From: Burkholderiales bacterium
GTDB lineage: Bacteria; Pseudomonadota; Gammaproteobacteria; Burkholderiales; Burkholderiaceae_A
Assembly (NCBI GenBank): GCA_027486725.1
Contig: JAIXOP010000003.1
Location: forward strand, 98,574-162,573
Length of the DNA: 64,000 nt
Direction: 5' to 3'
The translations under genes and the position numbers were made by a program. Shown here one piece after another: positions 51,986-60,101 of this stretch. Every line of letters begins with the position of its first letter. Position 1 is the first letter of the stretch. The notes beneath the pieces are model-generated. The model was not told the DNA's origin and did no database searches. It worked only from the letters and a program-made list of their open reading frames with translations.

Positions 51986-52888
51986 TTAGGCCTGGCCCTG
52001 GGCCTCGGGCATGCCCGAGGCCTTGGCCATGGCGGCCATGCGCTGCGAGGTCTCTTTGCGGAAGCGGTTGAGTTCCTGCACGGTCTCGAAGGATCGATCA
52101 AACAGCAGCGAGAGGTTGTGGAGGATGCGCTCCACCACCTTCTTTTCCCAGTCCACATTGAACTTGATCTGCTGGTCCAGCCAACGCTCAAGCCAGCCCG
52201 AATCCGGCAGGCGGCTCTGCACGGTGTCGTTGGGGAAGAGGGCCTCGTTCACGTGCAGGTTGGTGGGATGCAGCGCCTGCGATGTGCGGTTGGCCGAGGC
52301 CATCAGCACGCCGATCTTGGTGAAGGCGGCCTGGGCAGCATCGCCCACGGAATTCAGGGCCTTCTTCATGTAGCGCAGATAGGCGCCGCCATGGCGGGCC
52401 TCGTCGCGGGCGATGGTCTCGTAGATGGCCTTGATCACCGGCTCGGTGTGCCATTCGGCGGCGCACCGGTACCAGTGGTTGAGGCGAATCTCGCCACAGA
52501 AGTGCAGCATCAGCGTCTCGAGGGCGGGTGCGGGGTCGAACTCAAAGCGCACGGCGTGGAGTTCGGCCTCGGTGGGCACCAGGTCGGGGCGGAAGCGCCG
52601 CAGGTATTCCATCAGCACGAGGCTGTGTTTCTGCTCTTCAAAGAACCAGACCGACATGAAGGCCGAGAAGTCGCTGTCGTGGCGGTTGTCGCGCAAAAAC
52701 ATCTCGGTGGCCGGCAGGGCGGCCCACTCGGTGATGGCATTCATTTTGATGGTCATGGCCTGCTCGTCGGAGAGCAGGCTCGCATCAAATTTGTCCCAGG
52801 GAATGTCGGTCTCCATATCCCAACGCACGCGCTCCATGGCACGGAAGAGTTCGGGATAGAGCATGTCTTGAGCAGAGATCTGCTTCAT
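51986..52888 (-). CDS. Ferritin-like di-iron protein (acyl-ACP desaturase-like)
   Basis: The 300-residue protein, from the ATG at 52888, has the four-helix di-iron ligand pattern Glu62, E85-Q-K-H88 (in WFFEEQKH), Glu133 (FCGEIR) and E163-A-R-H166 (RDEARH), as in acyl-ACP desaturases and related N-oxygenases. No signal peptide or membrane span is present. Substrate unknown; desaturation or oxygenation of a lipid or carrier-bound substrate is plausible. It lies downstream of the FAD/DUF1365/cfa-like operon on the same strand but behind a hairpin, so it may or may not belong to it. It converges on coaX. Confidence 0.75.
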   Translation of the reverse strand: MKQISAQDMLYPELFRAMERVRWDMETDIPWDKFDASLLSDEQAMTIKMNAITEWAALPATEMFLRDNRHDSDFSAFMSVWFFEEQKHSLVLMEYLRRFRPDLVPTEAELHAVRFEFDPAPALETLMLHFCGEIRLNHWYRCAAEWHTEPVIKAIYETIARDEARHGGAYLRYMKKALNSVGDAAQAAFTKIGVLMASANRTSQALHPTNLHVNEALFPNDTVQSRLPDSGWLERWLDQQIKFNVDWEKKVVERILHNLSLLFDRSFETVQELNRFRKETSQRMAAMAKASGMPEAQGQA

Positions 52889-52917
52889 GGCGGTGTCCAT
52901 AAAAAGGTGATGTCAAC

Positions 52918-52938
52918 AACCGCCTAGTGTAGGCGGTT
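52918..52938. terminator. Perfect inverted repeat between DUF3833 and the ferritin-like gene
   Basis: Arms AACCGCCTA (52918-52926) and TAGGCGGTT (52930-52938) form a 9-bp perfect stem with loop GTG. It stands 61 bases after the DUF3833 stop in transcript direction and 30 bases before the ferritin-like gene. There is no clear T-tract on the minus strand, so it may be a terminator, a processing hairpin or an operator. Confidence 0.5.
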
Positions 52939-52998
52939 TGTCGAGAACTTCTACCATTGGACAGCGATAAATGTGCAACAACCCTGGATCCAACTGCC

Positions 52999-53520
52999 CT
53001 AGAGTTTTTGAAAACTGATGATGACCTCGCCCAGGTGGATGCCGAATTTGGAAAAAATGGCGCGATTCATCAAAACACGGCCCTCGGGATCGATGAGGTG
53101 CATCCAGTCGTCGAAGTCGATTTTGTAGACGCTGCCATCTTTGGTCTTCAGGTTGAGGACATAGCCCCAGCGCAGGCTGTTGCCCCGCACCTCACCGCGC
53201 GCCACGCCATCGACATCGTCTGCCCGCCCAATCCACTGCTGCGGACCTGCCTTCTCCAGACGCCAGACGCGGCGCTCTTTCTCGCCATCGGACCAGTCGA
53301 AATGCTCGTCGAGGACCCCGGTGCTGCCGCTGAATTGGCCATCGATGCGGACCACGAAGCGGCGAATGACAGCGCCCGACCGGTCGGTCACCATGCCATG
53401 GCCGATGGTCTTGCCTTGGAAGTAGTTGGCGAGGTCGAGGGCGGGCTTCTCGGCCGTGTAGCGCTCGATGTGGTTGCTGGCGCAGCCGGCCAGCAGGCCG
53501 CGACGAAGGCGAAGGTTCAT
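52999..53520 (-). CDS. DUF3833 lipoprotein-like protein
   Basis: The 173-residue protein has the family core ALDLANYFQGKTIGHGMVTD, VLDEHFDWSDGEKERRVWRL, WGYVLNLKTKDG, and IDFDDWMHLIDPEGRVLMNRA. It has a lipobox-like LLAGC, but only 12 residues precede the Cys and there is hardly any hydrophobic core, so export is doubtful. Function unknown; the family recurs beside cfa/DUF1365 clusters. Its ATG overlaps the MFS stop (ATGA), making it the last gene of the operon starting at folE2. Confidence 0.85.
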   Translation of the reverse strand: MNLRLRRGLLAGCASNHIERYTAEKPALDLANYFQGKTIGHGMVTDRSGAVIRRFVVRIDGQFSGSTGVLDEHFDWSDGEKERRVWRLEKAGPQQWIGRADDVDGVARGEVRGNSLRWGYVLNLKTKDGSVYKIDFDDWMHLIDPEGRVLMNRAIFSKFGIHLGEVIISFQKL

Positions 53521-54836
53521 GGTTGGGCTCCGGTGAGGTTGTTGGCTGGGGGAAGGGTCAGGCGCGGCACCAGCCACCAGACCCCAAAAAATGCCAGGAA
53601 CTTGAGGGCCGTGGGCACCGCGGCGTAGGCGGTGGCCAGGGCAAAGGCCGCGGCACCGGGCGCATACCCGGCCCACTCCAGCAGGGGCAGCGAGAGGCCG
53701 GCCGAGGCGGCCAGCGACAGTTTGGCCAAGAGGTTCCAGACCCCGAACAGCCTGCCGTCGGCCTGGCCGCGGAGTCCCTCGCGCTCCAGGGCCTGCCCCA
53801 GCAGCAGGGCGGGGCAGATGAGCTCTGCGCCCAGGGCCACGCCAGTGACCAGGCAGACCACGGCAAACCAGAGGCCATCCCCTGGGGTCAGCATCCAGGC
53901 AAAGATGAAGCCCGCCACGGCCAGGGCAATGCCGCGCAGCCAGGTCTTCTGGGGGCCGATGCGCGCGGATAGCCGAGTCCAGTACGACATCGAGGCAGCG
54001 GCGGTCAGGAAGTAGATGGCCAAAAAGCCGCCCGCCCAAGCCTTGGGCAGTCCCAGCTGGTCCGTCACGAAAAACAAAAACAGGGTGGGCGGAATCGCGT
54101 TGGCCAAGGCATTGAGCGTGAGGGCAGTGAGCAGACCCACCACTGGGCGCGTGAAGAGGCGCTGGGCGGGAATGGTCTCGGCCGCGCGGATGCTCTCAGC
54201 GCCGCTGCCCTGGGGCTCGCGGGCATGCTGGGGCGTGGCGAGCGACCGAGCAAAGCCCTCGCGGCGCAGCCGTGCGATTCCCAGCAGCGCAATTCCCAGG
54301 CCCAGCACCAGGACCCCCAGCAGGGGCCAGGGCGAGGACAGGCCCAGCAGACCCGAGGCCACGATGGTGCCGGCCAGCGTGAGCAGCTCGCGGCGCGACA
54401 CCAGCCGCGCCTGGCCCTCGAGCGAGGCCGTCCAGCCCACCGCCCAGGCCTGGTGGGTAAGGCCTGCGGCGCTGTTGGCGATGGAGACCGCCGTGGCCGC
54501 CACCCCCATCCAGATCAGCAGGCCGGTGGCGCCCAGGTGCTCGGCGGGTGGCAGGAGCAGGGCAGCAAAGGCCAGCAGCATGAGGATCAGGGCAGGCACC
54601 ATCCAGCGGGCGTATCGGTCGCCCGAGGTCCGATCGAGCCAGCGGCCGATCATGGGGTCGGTGATGGCATCGATCAGTCGGCTTGCCATCAAGACCAGGC
54701 CCACCGCCGAGAGGCCGAGGCCGAGCTGCTGGCTGTAGAGCTGGGGCGTGAGGAGATAGATCGGGATCGCCGCAAAGGAGATCACGAGTGCGGGCAGGCC
54801 GTAGGCCCAGGCCTGCCGCGGGGTGGGCATGGACAT
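53517..54836 (-). CDS. MFS transporter of the GPH (sugar-cation symporter) type
   Basis: Inner-membrane carrier with about 12 predicted helices in 439 residues. The N-terminal half has the GPH-like motif SRLIDAITDPMIGRWLDRTS. The substrate is unknown. In related light-induced clusters an MFS gene of this type accompanies cfa and DUF1365. The ATG at 54836 shares one base with the cfa-like stop (TGATG); a longer frame to 54932 lies within that gene and is rejected. Confidence 0.85.
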   Translation of the reverse strand: MSMPTPRQAWAYGLPALVISFAAIPIYLLTPQLYSQQLGLGLSAVGLVLMASRLIDAITDPMIGRWLDRTSGDRYARWMVPALILMLLAFAALLLPPAEHLGATGLLIWMGVAATAVSIANSAAGLTHQAWAVGWTASLEGQARLVSRRELLTLAGTIVASGLLGLSSPWPLLGVLVLGLGIALLGIARLRREGFARSLATPQHAREPQGSGAESIRAAETIPAQRLFTRPVVGLLTALTLNALANAIPPTLFLFFVTDQLGLPKAWAGGFLAIYFLTAAASMSYWTRLSARIGPQKTWLRGIALAVAGFIFAWMLTPGDGLWFAVVCLVTGVALGAELICPALLLGQALEREGLRGQADGRLFGVWNLLAKLSLAASAGLSLPLLEWAGYAPGAAAFALATAYAAVPTALKFLAFFGVWWLVPRLTLPPANNLTGAQP

Positions 54837-56092
54837 CAGAGGGCCTCCCGGCTGCGCTCGAAGGTGACCTGCAGCACGTCGAGGTCCTCGACTCGGAAGC
54901 CGGCCTCGCAATACGCAAGGTAATAGCGCCACATGGCGATGAACCGCGAGTCAAAGCCCTGGGCCCGAATCGCATCAAGGTTGGCGTCGAACCGCTCGAG
55001 CCAGCAGCGCAGGGTGCGGGCGTAGTCCTGGCCAAAGGAAAAGCGATCGAGGATGTGCAGCCGAGCCTGGGCGGCCTGCACATCGATGTTGCGCGGCGAC
55101 AGCAGCATGCCCCCGGGGAAGATGTACTTCTGAATGAAGTCCATGCTGGCCCGGTAGTGGTCGAAAAGCTCGTCGCGGATCACGATGACCTGAACCACCG
55201 CGCGGGCCCCAGGCTTCAGGCATCGGTGCAGGGTCTCGAAGTAGGTCGGCCAATACTTCTCGCCGACGGCCTCGATCATCTCGATGCTGAGGATGCCGTC
55301 GAATTGGCCCTGGGTGTCGCGGTAGTCCTGCAGTCGAATTTCACCCCGGCTGGCGAGCCCCTGCTCGGAAATCCAGGCATCGGCCCAGGCCTTCTGCTCG
55401 TTCGAGAGGGTGATGCCCAGGTGTCGGCCGGGCTGCTGCAGCCGTGCCAGCGACATCGCGCCCCAGCCGCAGCCAATCTCCAGGGTCTGGCTGTTGTCGG
55501 CCAGGGGCCCGAGCATCCGAATGGCCCGATCCATCTTGGCGTGCTGACCGGCCTCGAGGTCCACCGCCTCGCCCCAGGCCCCGGTCTGGTTGAAGAGGGC
55601 GCTGGAGTAGGTCATGGTGGGGTCGAGCCAGAGCTTGTAGAAATCGTTGCCCAGGTCGTAGTGGGCCTCGATGTTCTTTTTGGCTTGACTCAGCGTGTTG
55701 GCACGGAAAAACACGTGCTGAATCCGATCGAGCAGCAGGGCCCATTTGCTGCCATGGATGGCCCGCTCGACGGCATGTCGGTTGGCCACCAGCAGCTTCA
55801 GCAGCATCGGCAGATCGGGCGTGCTCCAGAGGCCCTCCATGTAGCCCTCGGCAAAGCCGATGTCTCCGCGCAGCAGTGCCCAGTCGAGCGCCTTGTAGTC
55901 GTGCAGCCGGACCTCGGCCTGCAGGGGTCCCTCGTGCTCGGTGCGGGTGGGCTGGCCAAAGACCTGGGTCCCGCCGTTGGGGTCGACCAGGCGGAGCTCG
56001 CCCTCGGAGAGTCGGGTGAGCATGCTCATCACCAGCCGGGCCTTGAGGCTCGGGCGGTGGCGGCGCGCAGACAGGGAAGTGGTGAGACTCAT
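54836..56092 (-). CDS. Cyclopropane-fatty-acid synthase family methyltransferase
   Basis: SAM-dependent enzyme acting on unsaturated acyl chains of phospholipids. The 418-residue protein has an N-terminal SCP2-like lipid-binding part, the family block IEAHYDLGNDFYKLWLD..., SAM motif TLEIGCGWGAMSLARL, and IEMIEAVGEKYWPTYF. Association with a FAD oxidoreductase and DUF1365 suggests the methyl-branched/furan-fatty-acid type (UfaM-like) rather than the stationary-phase Cfa; this is inference. Coupled by ATGA to DUF1365 upstream. Confidence 0.9.
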   Translation of the reverse strand: MSLTTSLSARRHRPSLKARLVMSMLTRLSEGELRLVDPNGGTQVFGQPTRTEHEGPLQAEVRLHDYKALDWALLRGDIGFAEGYMEGLWSTPDLPMLLKLLVANRHAVERAIHGSKWALLLDRIQHVFFRANTLSQAKKNIEAHYDLGNDFYKLWLDPTMTYSSALFNQTGAWGEAVDLEAGQHAKMDRAIRMLGPLADNSQTLEIGCGWGAMSLARLQQPGRHLGITLSNEQKAWADAWISEQGLASRGEIRLQDYRDTQGQFDGILSIEMIEAVGEKYWPTYFETLHRCLKPGARAVVQVIVIRDELFDHYRASMDFIQKYIFPGGMLLSPRNIDVQAAQARLHILDRFSFGQDYARTLRCWLERFDANLDAIRAQGFDSRFIAMWRYYLAYCEAGFRVEDLDVLQVTFERSREAL

Positions 56093-56859
56093 CGCGGCGA
56101 ACTCCGTGAAAAAAATGTCATGCCCTTGAGCCAGAGGCCCAGGGCCTGCCAATGAATGCGCAGGGTGATGGTAAGGCTCTGCCATGGCAGCGACATGAAG
56201 GCCCCCAGGGCGGACTGGGGTGTGAGCGGAGCGACCACCCCGCCCATGTGGGTCGAGAGCATCTTGCGCTCGCCATCCCAGTATTCAATGCGAATGACCT
56301 GCCGCTCGGCATGGTGGGTGGTCCAAGCGAACCGGAATACATAGCGGCCCTGCACCGGAAAAAAGGGCGAGACATAAAAAGCTTTGTCGCAGCCGAAGTC
56401 GCGGCCATGGAGGGGGCCCTCGATCGGCAGCACGTAGACATGCTCTTCGTCGAAGGTGTTGTGGACCTCGGCAATGACCGCCTGGACATCGCCGCCGGCG
56501 CCTTCGATCATGTAGAAGCTGACCGGCTTGAAGGCATAGCCCAGCACGCGCGGGAAGGCCACCAGCCACACCTCGGAGAACCCCGCGGCAAGTGCATCGA
56601 GGCCCGAGCGCTGCAGCTGGGTTCGGGCCCAGGCCACCAGGCTCTCGCCCCGCGCAGCGTGGTCCTGGCTGCGCACCTCGAGCAATGCCTTTCGGTTCAG
56701 GCCCCAGGTTTTCAGCGGACCAAAGCCGCCACTGGCTTGCTCCTGAAGGGCCACCAGGGGCAGCACCAAGTAGCCCGCACGGTAGCGAAAGGCGTGAACC
56801 TTGGGGTGGTGCCGGGTGTGGCCCACCTCGCCCCGGACGATCAGGGGCGGGCGAGCCAT
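56089..56859 (-). CDS. DUF1365 protein
   Basis: The 256-residue protein begins with GEVGHTRHHPKVHAFRYR and has PRVLGYAFKPVSFYM, EVHNTFDEEHVYVLP, KAFYVSPFFPVQGRY and a C-terminal amphipathic segment. DUF1365 is nearly always next to a FAD oxidoreductase and a CFA-like methyltransferase; no biochemical role is known to me. It overlaps the FAD gene by 19 bases and the cfa-like gene by 4. Confidence 0.9.
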   Translation of the reverse strand: MARPPLIVRGEVGHTRHHPKVHAFRYRAGYLVLPLVALQEQASGGFGPLKTWGLNRKALLEVRSQDHAARGESLVAWARTQLQRSGLDALAAGFSEVWLVAFPRVLGYAFKPVSFYMIEGAGGDVQAVIAEVHNTFDEEHVYVLPIEGPLHGRDFGCDKAFYVSPFFPVQGRYVFRFAWTTHHAERQVIRIEYWDGERKMLSTHMGGVVAPLTPQSALGAFMSLPWQSLTITLRIHWQALGLWLKGMTFFSRSSPR

Positions 56860-58151
56860 GCCTCTGCCGCCACACGGCCACTGCGAAAGCCGTCCTCGTG
56901 AAAGCCATAGCCGGTCCAGGCGCCCGCGACATAGACCCCGCCCTGGCCTTGGACCTTGGGCAGGGCCAGCTGGGCTGCGGTGGCCTGGGCATCGAAGATG
57001 GGGTGGGCGTAAGAGACGGTCTCAAGCGTGAGGTCCTCGCGCGGGGGAGTCGCGGGGTTGAGGCTCACCAGCACGGGCCTGCGGAATGCCAAAGGCTGAA
57101 GCCGGTTCATCCAATACGTGACGGAGACGGGCGCATCGTCGCCCCGGTCGGAGCGGTAGTTCCATGCCGCCCAGGCCAGCCGCCGGCGCGGCATGAGGGC
57201 CAGGTCGGTGTGCAGGTAGGCGGTGTTGGGCTGGGTCTGCACATCATCGAGCAGCTGGAGCATGGGCTCGCAGGGCGAATCGGTGCGGGCAAAGAGTGCG
57301 CGGGCCTCGGGGGCATGGCAGGCCAGCACCACCGCATCGGCCTCGATGCGCTCGGGGGCGTTGCCCCCCACATCGACGATCAGGGGCCCGGCATCGCGCC
57401 GCGGGTGTACCGCCATCACGGGCTTGCTGGCCTCGATGGTGACCTCGGCCCCTTCGGCCGCCAGGCGCTCTTGCAGGGCGCGGATGTAGCTGCTGCTGCC
57501 CTGGGTCAGGGTGTACCAGGGTGGCCGATCATTGACCTGCAGAAGCCCATGGTTTTCGCAGAAGCGCACGAAGCTGGTGAACGGGAAGGCCCGCATCTGG
57601 TTGGCCGGGCAAGACCAGATCGCGCCGGCCATGGGCAGCAGGTAGTCGCGCAGGAATGCCTCGCCGTAGCGGTGCTCCCGAAGGTAGTCGCCCAGACTGG
57701 TCGTGATGTCGCCCGCGGCCTCGAGTCGGGCCCGGTCGGGCGGAGCCTCTTTGTGGAAGCGCAGGATGTCGCGCAGCATTCCCCAGAAGCGGGGAGAGAG
57801 CAGGTTGCGCTTCTGGGCAAACACGGTGCGCAGGTTGGACCCCGACCACTCCAGGGCGCCCCCGCGGGCGGTGACCGAGAACGACATGTCCGTTCGGGTG
57901 GTCGGCACGCCGAGCTCTGCGAGCCAAGGCCGAAACTCGGGGTAGGTGCGGTGGTTGAAGACAATGAACCCTGTGTCCACAGGCCCGCGGATGCCATCGA
58001 CGACGACCTCGCGGGTGTGGGTGTGGCCGCCGATGCGGCTGGAGGCTTCGAGCACTCGGACCCGGGCAGCATGGCGAAGATGCCACGCTGCCGAGAGCCC
58101 CGAGATGCCACTGCCAATAACGACGATCTGGGGGCGCTGGGTGGACGGCAT
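56841..58151 (-). CDS. FAD-dependent amine-oxidase-like oxidoreductase
   Basis: The 436-residue flavoprotein has the dinucleotide motif VIGSGISGLSAAWHL (11-25), RIGGHTHT at the FAD ribose/phosphate region, TGFIVFNHRTYPEF, and the C-terminal FAD motif GVYVAGAWTGYGFHEDG. It resembles proteins encoded next to DUF1365 and cfa-like genes, including those tied to singlet-oxygen or light responses in Rhodobacter and Pseudomonas. Likely acts on a methylated or unsaturated acyl chain, by inference. It starts 11 bases after folE2. Confidence 0.88.
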   Translation of the reverse strand: MPSTQRPQIVVIGSGISGLSAAWHLRHAARVRVLEASSRIGGHTHTREVVVDGIRGPVDTGFIVFNHRTYPEFRPWLAELGVPTTRTDMSFSVTARGGALEWSGSNLRTVFAQKRNLLSPRFWGMLRDILRFHKEAPPDRARLEAAGDITTSLGDYLREHRYGEAFLRDYLLPMAGAIWSCPANQMRAFPFTSFVRFCENHGLLQVNDRPPWYTLTQGSSSYIRALQERLAAEGAEVTIEASKPVMAVHPRRDAGPLIVDVGGNAPERIEADAVVLACHAPEARALFARTDSPCEPMLQLLDDVQTQPNTAYLHTDLALMPRRRLAWAAWNYRSDRGDDAPVSVTYWMNRLQPLAFRRPVLVSLNPATPPREDLTLETVSYAHPIFDAQATAAQLALPKVQGQGGVYVAGAWTGYGFHEDGFRSGRVAAEAWLARP

Positions 58152-58162
58152 GGGCGCTAAGA

Positions 58163-58993
58163 CTACCAGCGCGAGAGGCGGGTTCCCGAGTAAAGGGTGG
58201 CGATGGCCGAGTGGTTGTGGATCGACTCGAAATTTTCTGACTCCACCTGCGAGCCAATGACGTGGGGCAGCTGGTTGGCCGCCATGGCCACATCGCGCAC
58301 CAGGTCTTCCACAAATTTCGGGTTGTCGTAGGCGCGCTCGGTCACATATTTCTCGTCGGGGCGCTTGAGCAGACCCCAGAGTTCGCAGGAGGCGGCGGCT
58401 TCGGCCGCGCGAATCATCGCCTCCGGCCGAGGCGCATCGGCGCCCGCCATGGGGTCGATGTCCACGGCCATGCGGATGTGCGAGCGCTGATTGTGGGCGC
58501 CGTATTCCGAGATGTTCTTGGAGCAGGGGCAGAGGCTGGTCACCGGCACCAGAACCTCTTGGCTCACCCGATCCTGGCCTCCCGAGGGACGGCGCTCCAC
58601 CTCGAAGCAGAGCTCGTAGTCCATGGTGGAGACTACGCCCGAGACGGGTGCTGCCTTGTGCATGAAGAGCGGCATGCGCACGCGCAGGAACGCACCTTCG
58701 GCCTCCAGGCGCAGGCAGACCGCATCGAGCATGGCCAGCATGGCCGAGGCATCGAGCGGTGAATCGGTGGCCTCCAGGATTTCCAGGAAGCGCGACATGT
58801 GTGTGCCCTTTTGGTCGGCCGGCAGATGGACGGTCATCTCAAACTCGGCCACGGTGGGCTGCTCGCCCCGCTCGGTGGCGATGCGCATGGGCATGCGAAC
58901 CCCGCGAACACCGACCCGTTGAATGGCAAGGTTTCGGGGGTCCACACTGGACTGAATGTCGGGCAATGCGGCCAAGCGCTCGGGAGCGTTCAT
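58163..58993 (-). CDS. folE2: GTP cyclohydrolase FolE2 (type IB)
   Basis: Converts GTP to 7,8-dihydroneopterin triphosphate. The 276-residue protein matches the type IB enzyme: VHLPADQKGTHMSRF, the catalytic-cysteine block TSLCPCSKNISEYGAHNQRS, and FVEDLVRDVA near the end. It is the first gene of the minus-strand operon divergent from the MerR regulator. Its presence in a photolyase cluster fits supply of pterins or folate under light or oxidative stress; unlike FolE1 this type tolerates zinc limitation. Confidence 0.95.
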   Translation of the reverse strand: MNAPERLAALPDIQSSVDPRNLAIQRVGVRGVRMPMRIATERGEQPTVAEFEMTVHLPADQKGTHMSRFLEILEATDSPLDASAMLAMLDAVCLRLEAEGAFLRVRMPLFMHKAAPVSGVVSTMDYELCFEVERRPSGGQDRVSQEVLVPVTSLCPCSKNISEYGAHNQRSHIRMAVDIDPMAGADAPRPEAMIRAAEAAASCELWGLLKRPDEKYVTERAYDNPKFVEDLVRDVAMAANQLPHVIGSQVESENFESIHNHSAIATLYSGTRLSRW

Positions 58994-59008
58994 GAGGGGC
59001 TTTCGGAG

Positions 59009-59028
59009 TTTGTCCTAGTCAGACAAGG
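59009..59028. promoter_or_regulatory. Operator-like inverted repeat A
   Basis: TTGTC (59010-59014) and GACAA (59022-59026) face each other across 7 bases, and the left half is part of TTTGTCCTAG, which recurs in site B. It overlaps the -35 of the regulator promoter and lies just downstream of the predicted folE2 transcription start, a repressor-like position. Confidence 0.6.
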
Positions 59029-59044
59029 ACGGGAGATTTATACT
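59016..59044 (+). promoter_or_regulatory. Promoter of the MerR regulator-phr operon
   Basis: TATACT (59039-59044) is a good -10. The -35 position 17 bases upstream reads TAGTCA (59016-59021), a weak match that lies inside inverted repeat A, as expected for a regulated promoter. A long 123-base leader precedes the ATG at 59168. Confidence 0.5.
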
Positions 59045-59068
59045 AGGCCCGATGGCAGAGGTCGTCAA
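59040..59068 (-). promoter_or_regulatory. Promoter of the folE2 operon
   Basis: Read on the minus strand, TTGACG (59068-59063) and TAGTAT (59045-59040) are separated by exactly 17 bases, 47 bases before the folE2 ATG. Its -10 overlaps the -10 of the opposite promoter, so the two transcripts start back to back and could be repressed together. Confidence 0.65.
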
Positions 59069-59070
59069 TG

Positions 59071-59087
59071 CTTTGTCCTAGACAAAG
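59071..59087. promoter_or_regulatory. Operator-like inverted repeat B
   Basis: CTTTGTCCTAGACAAAG is a perfect palindrome of 7-base arms around CTA. Its centre is 61 bases (about six helical turns) from the centre of site A. It lies immediately upstream of the folE2 -35. Together with A it is the likely binding site of the MerR/CarH-like regulator encoded next to it. Confidence 0.7.
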
Positions 59088-59167
59088 CCCAGCGCCCCCG
59101 GGGTGATTTCTGCCCAAGTGTCCAACCCGCAACGGCTGATGACGGCCCAAGCATTGAGATTCAGACC

Positions 59168-60097
59168 ATGGACGAAGGCGTTCGTTCTTTTCCAACACTC
59201 AGCATTGCCGCGGTGGAGCGCGACACAGGGCTGTCGAAGGACACCCTGCGGGTCTGGGAGCGCCGCTACGGCTTTCCCCAGCCGATGCGGGACCAAAATG
59301 GCGAGCGCGTTTATCCCGCCGATCAGGTGGATCGGCTGCGGGCGATTCGCCGGCTCATGGACGCTGGCCACCGGCCGGGGCGCATCATTGGCCTGGGCCC
59401 CGAAGAGCTCGATGAACTGGCGCGGCGCGTTCCCAGCGATCAGGTCGAGACCTCGGCCGACGTGGGCGCCGATCAGGCTGCCCTGATGGCGCTGGTGCGC
59501 AACCACGATGTCCCCAATTTCCGACGCGAGCTGGGTCAGCGCCTCATGCGCCTGGGCCTCGAGCGTTTTGTCACCGAGCTGGCCGGTCCCCTGATTCACG
59601 AGGTGGGCGAGACCTGGGCGCGCGGCGATCTCGAGATCTACGAAGAACACCTTTTCACCGAAAGCATGGAGGTGGTGCTGCGCAACGCCATCAGCACCAT
59701 CCCACCACCCAAGGCCGCGCCCAAGATTCTTCTCACCACGTTTCCCGGCGAGTCGCATGGCATGGGCCTGCTCATGGTCGAGGCACTGATGGCCATCGAG
59801 GGCTGTCCCTGCGTGTCGCTGGGCGTGCAGACCCCGGTCTGGGACATCGTCCTGGCGGCCAAGGCGCAGCGCGCCGACGTGGTGGCGCTGTCGTTTTCTT
59901 CGGCATCCACGGCGCCGCTGATTTTCGATGGCCTCTTGGAGCTGCGCGAAAAGCTGCCGTTGGAGACCGAGGTCTGGGTCGGAGGGCGGGCCTCCGCACT
60001 GCGTCGGCGCACGCTTCTGGGGGTTCGCGTCCTGGAGGACCTGCAGGCGATCCGACCGGAGGTCGAGCGCTGGCGCACCGAAAAGATGCCGGGCTGA
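59168..60097 (+). CDS. litR: CarH/LitR-type B12-binding MerR regulator (putative photoreceptor)
   Basis: Predicted light-sensing repressor. The 309-residue protein has a MerR helix-turn-helix (LSIAAVERDTGLSKDTLRVWERRYGF, residues 11-36) and a C-terminal cobalamin-binding module. The helix-bundle motif W-x9-E-H is W150...E160-H161, and the B12-fold motif E-x-H-x2-G is E195, H197, G200 in FPGESHGMG. These are the residues that hold adenosylcobalamin in CarH, where light breaks the Co-C bond and releases the tetramer from DNA. It stands divergent from folE2 across two inverted repeats and upstream of a photolyase gene. The gene symbol follows the LitR/CarH family and is provisional. Confidence 0.9.
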   Translation: MDEGVRSFPTLSIAAVERDTGLSKDTLRVWERRYGFPQPMRDQNGERVYPADQVDRLRAIRRLMDAGHRPGRIIGLGPEELDELARRVPSDQVETSADVGADQAALMALVRNHDVPNFRRELGQRLMRLGLERFVTELAGPLIHEVGETWARGDLEIYEEHLFTESMEVVLRNAISTIPPPKAAPKILLTTFPGESHGMGLLMVEALMAIEGCPCVSLGVQTPVWDIVLAAKAQRADVVALSFSSASTAPLIFDGLLELREKLPLETEVWVGGRASALRRRTLLGVRVLEDLQAIRPEVERWRTEKMPG

Positions 60098-60101
60098 CGC
60101 C

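Noticed and set aside
51966..51990. GC-rich palindrome around CAGGCC/GGCCTG followed by TTTT at the coaX end
   Set aside because: Two-base loop and overlap with the ferritin-like gene end make a terminator call unsafe.
52939..52965. TTTGTC...GGACAG near the ferritin-like gene as a third regulator site
   Set aside because: The arms are 17 bases apart and not matched to sites A and B beyond TTTGTC; likely chance.
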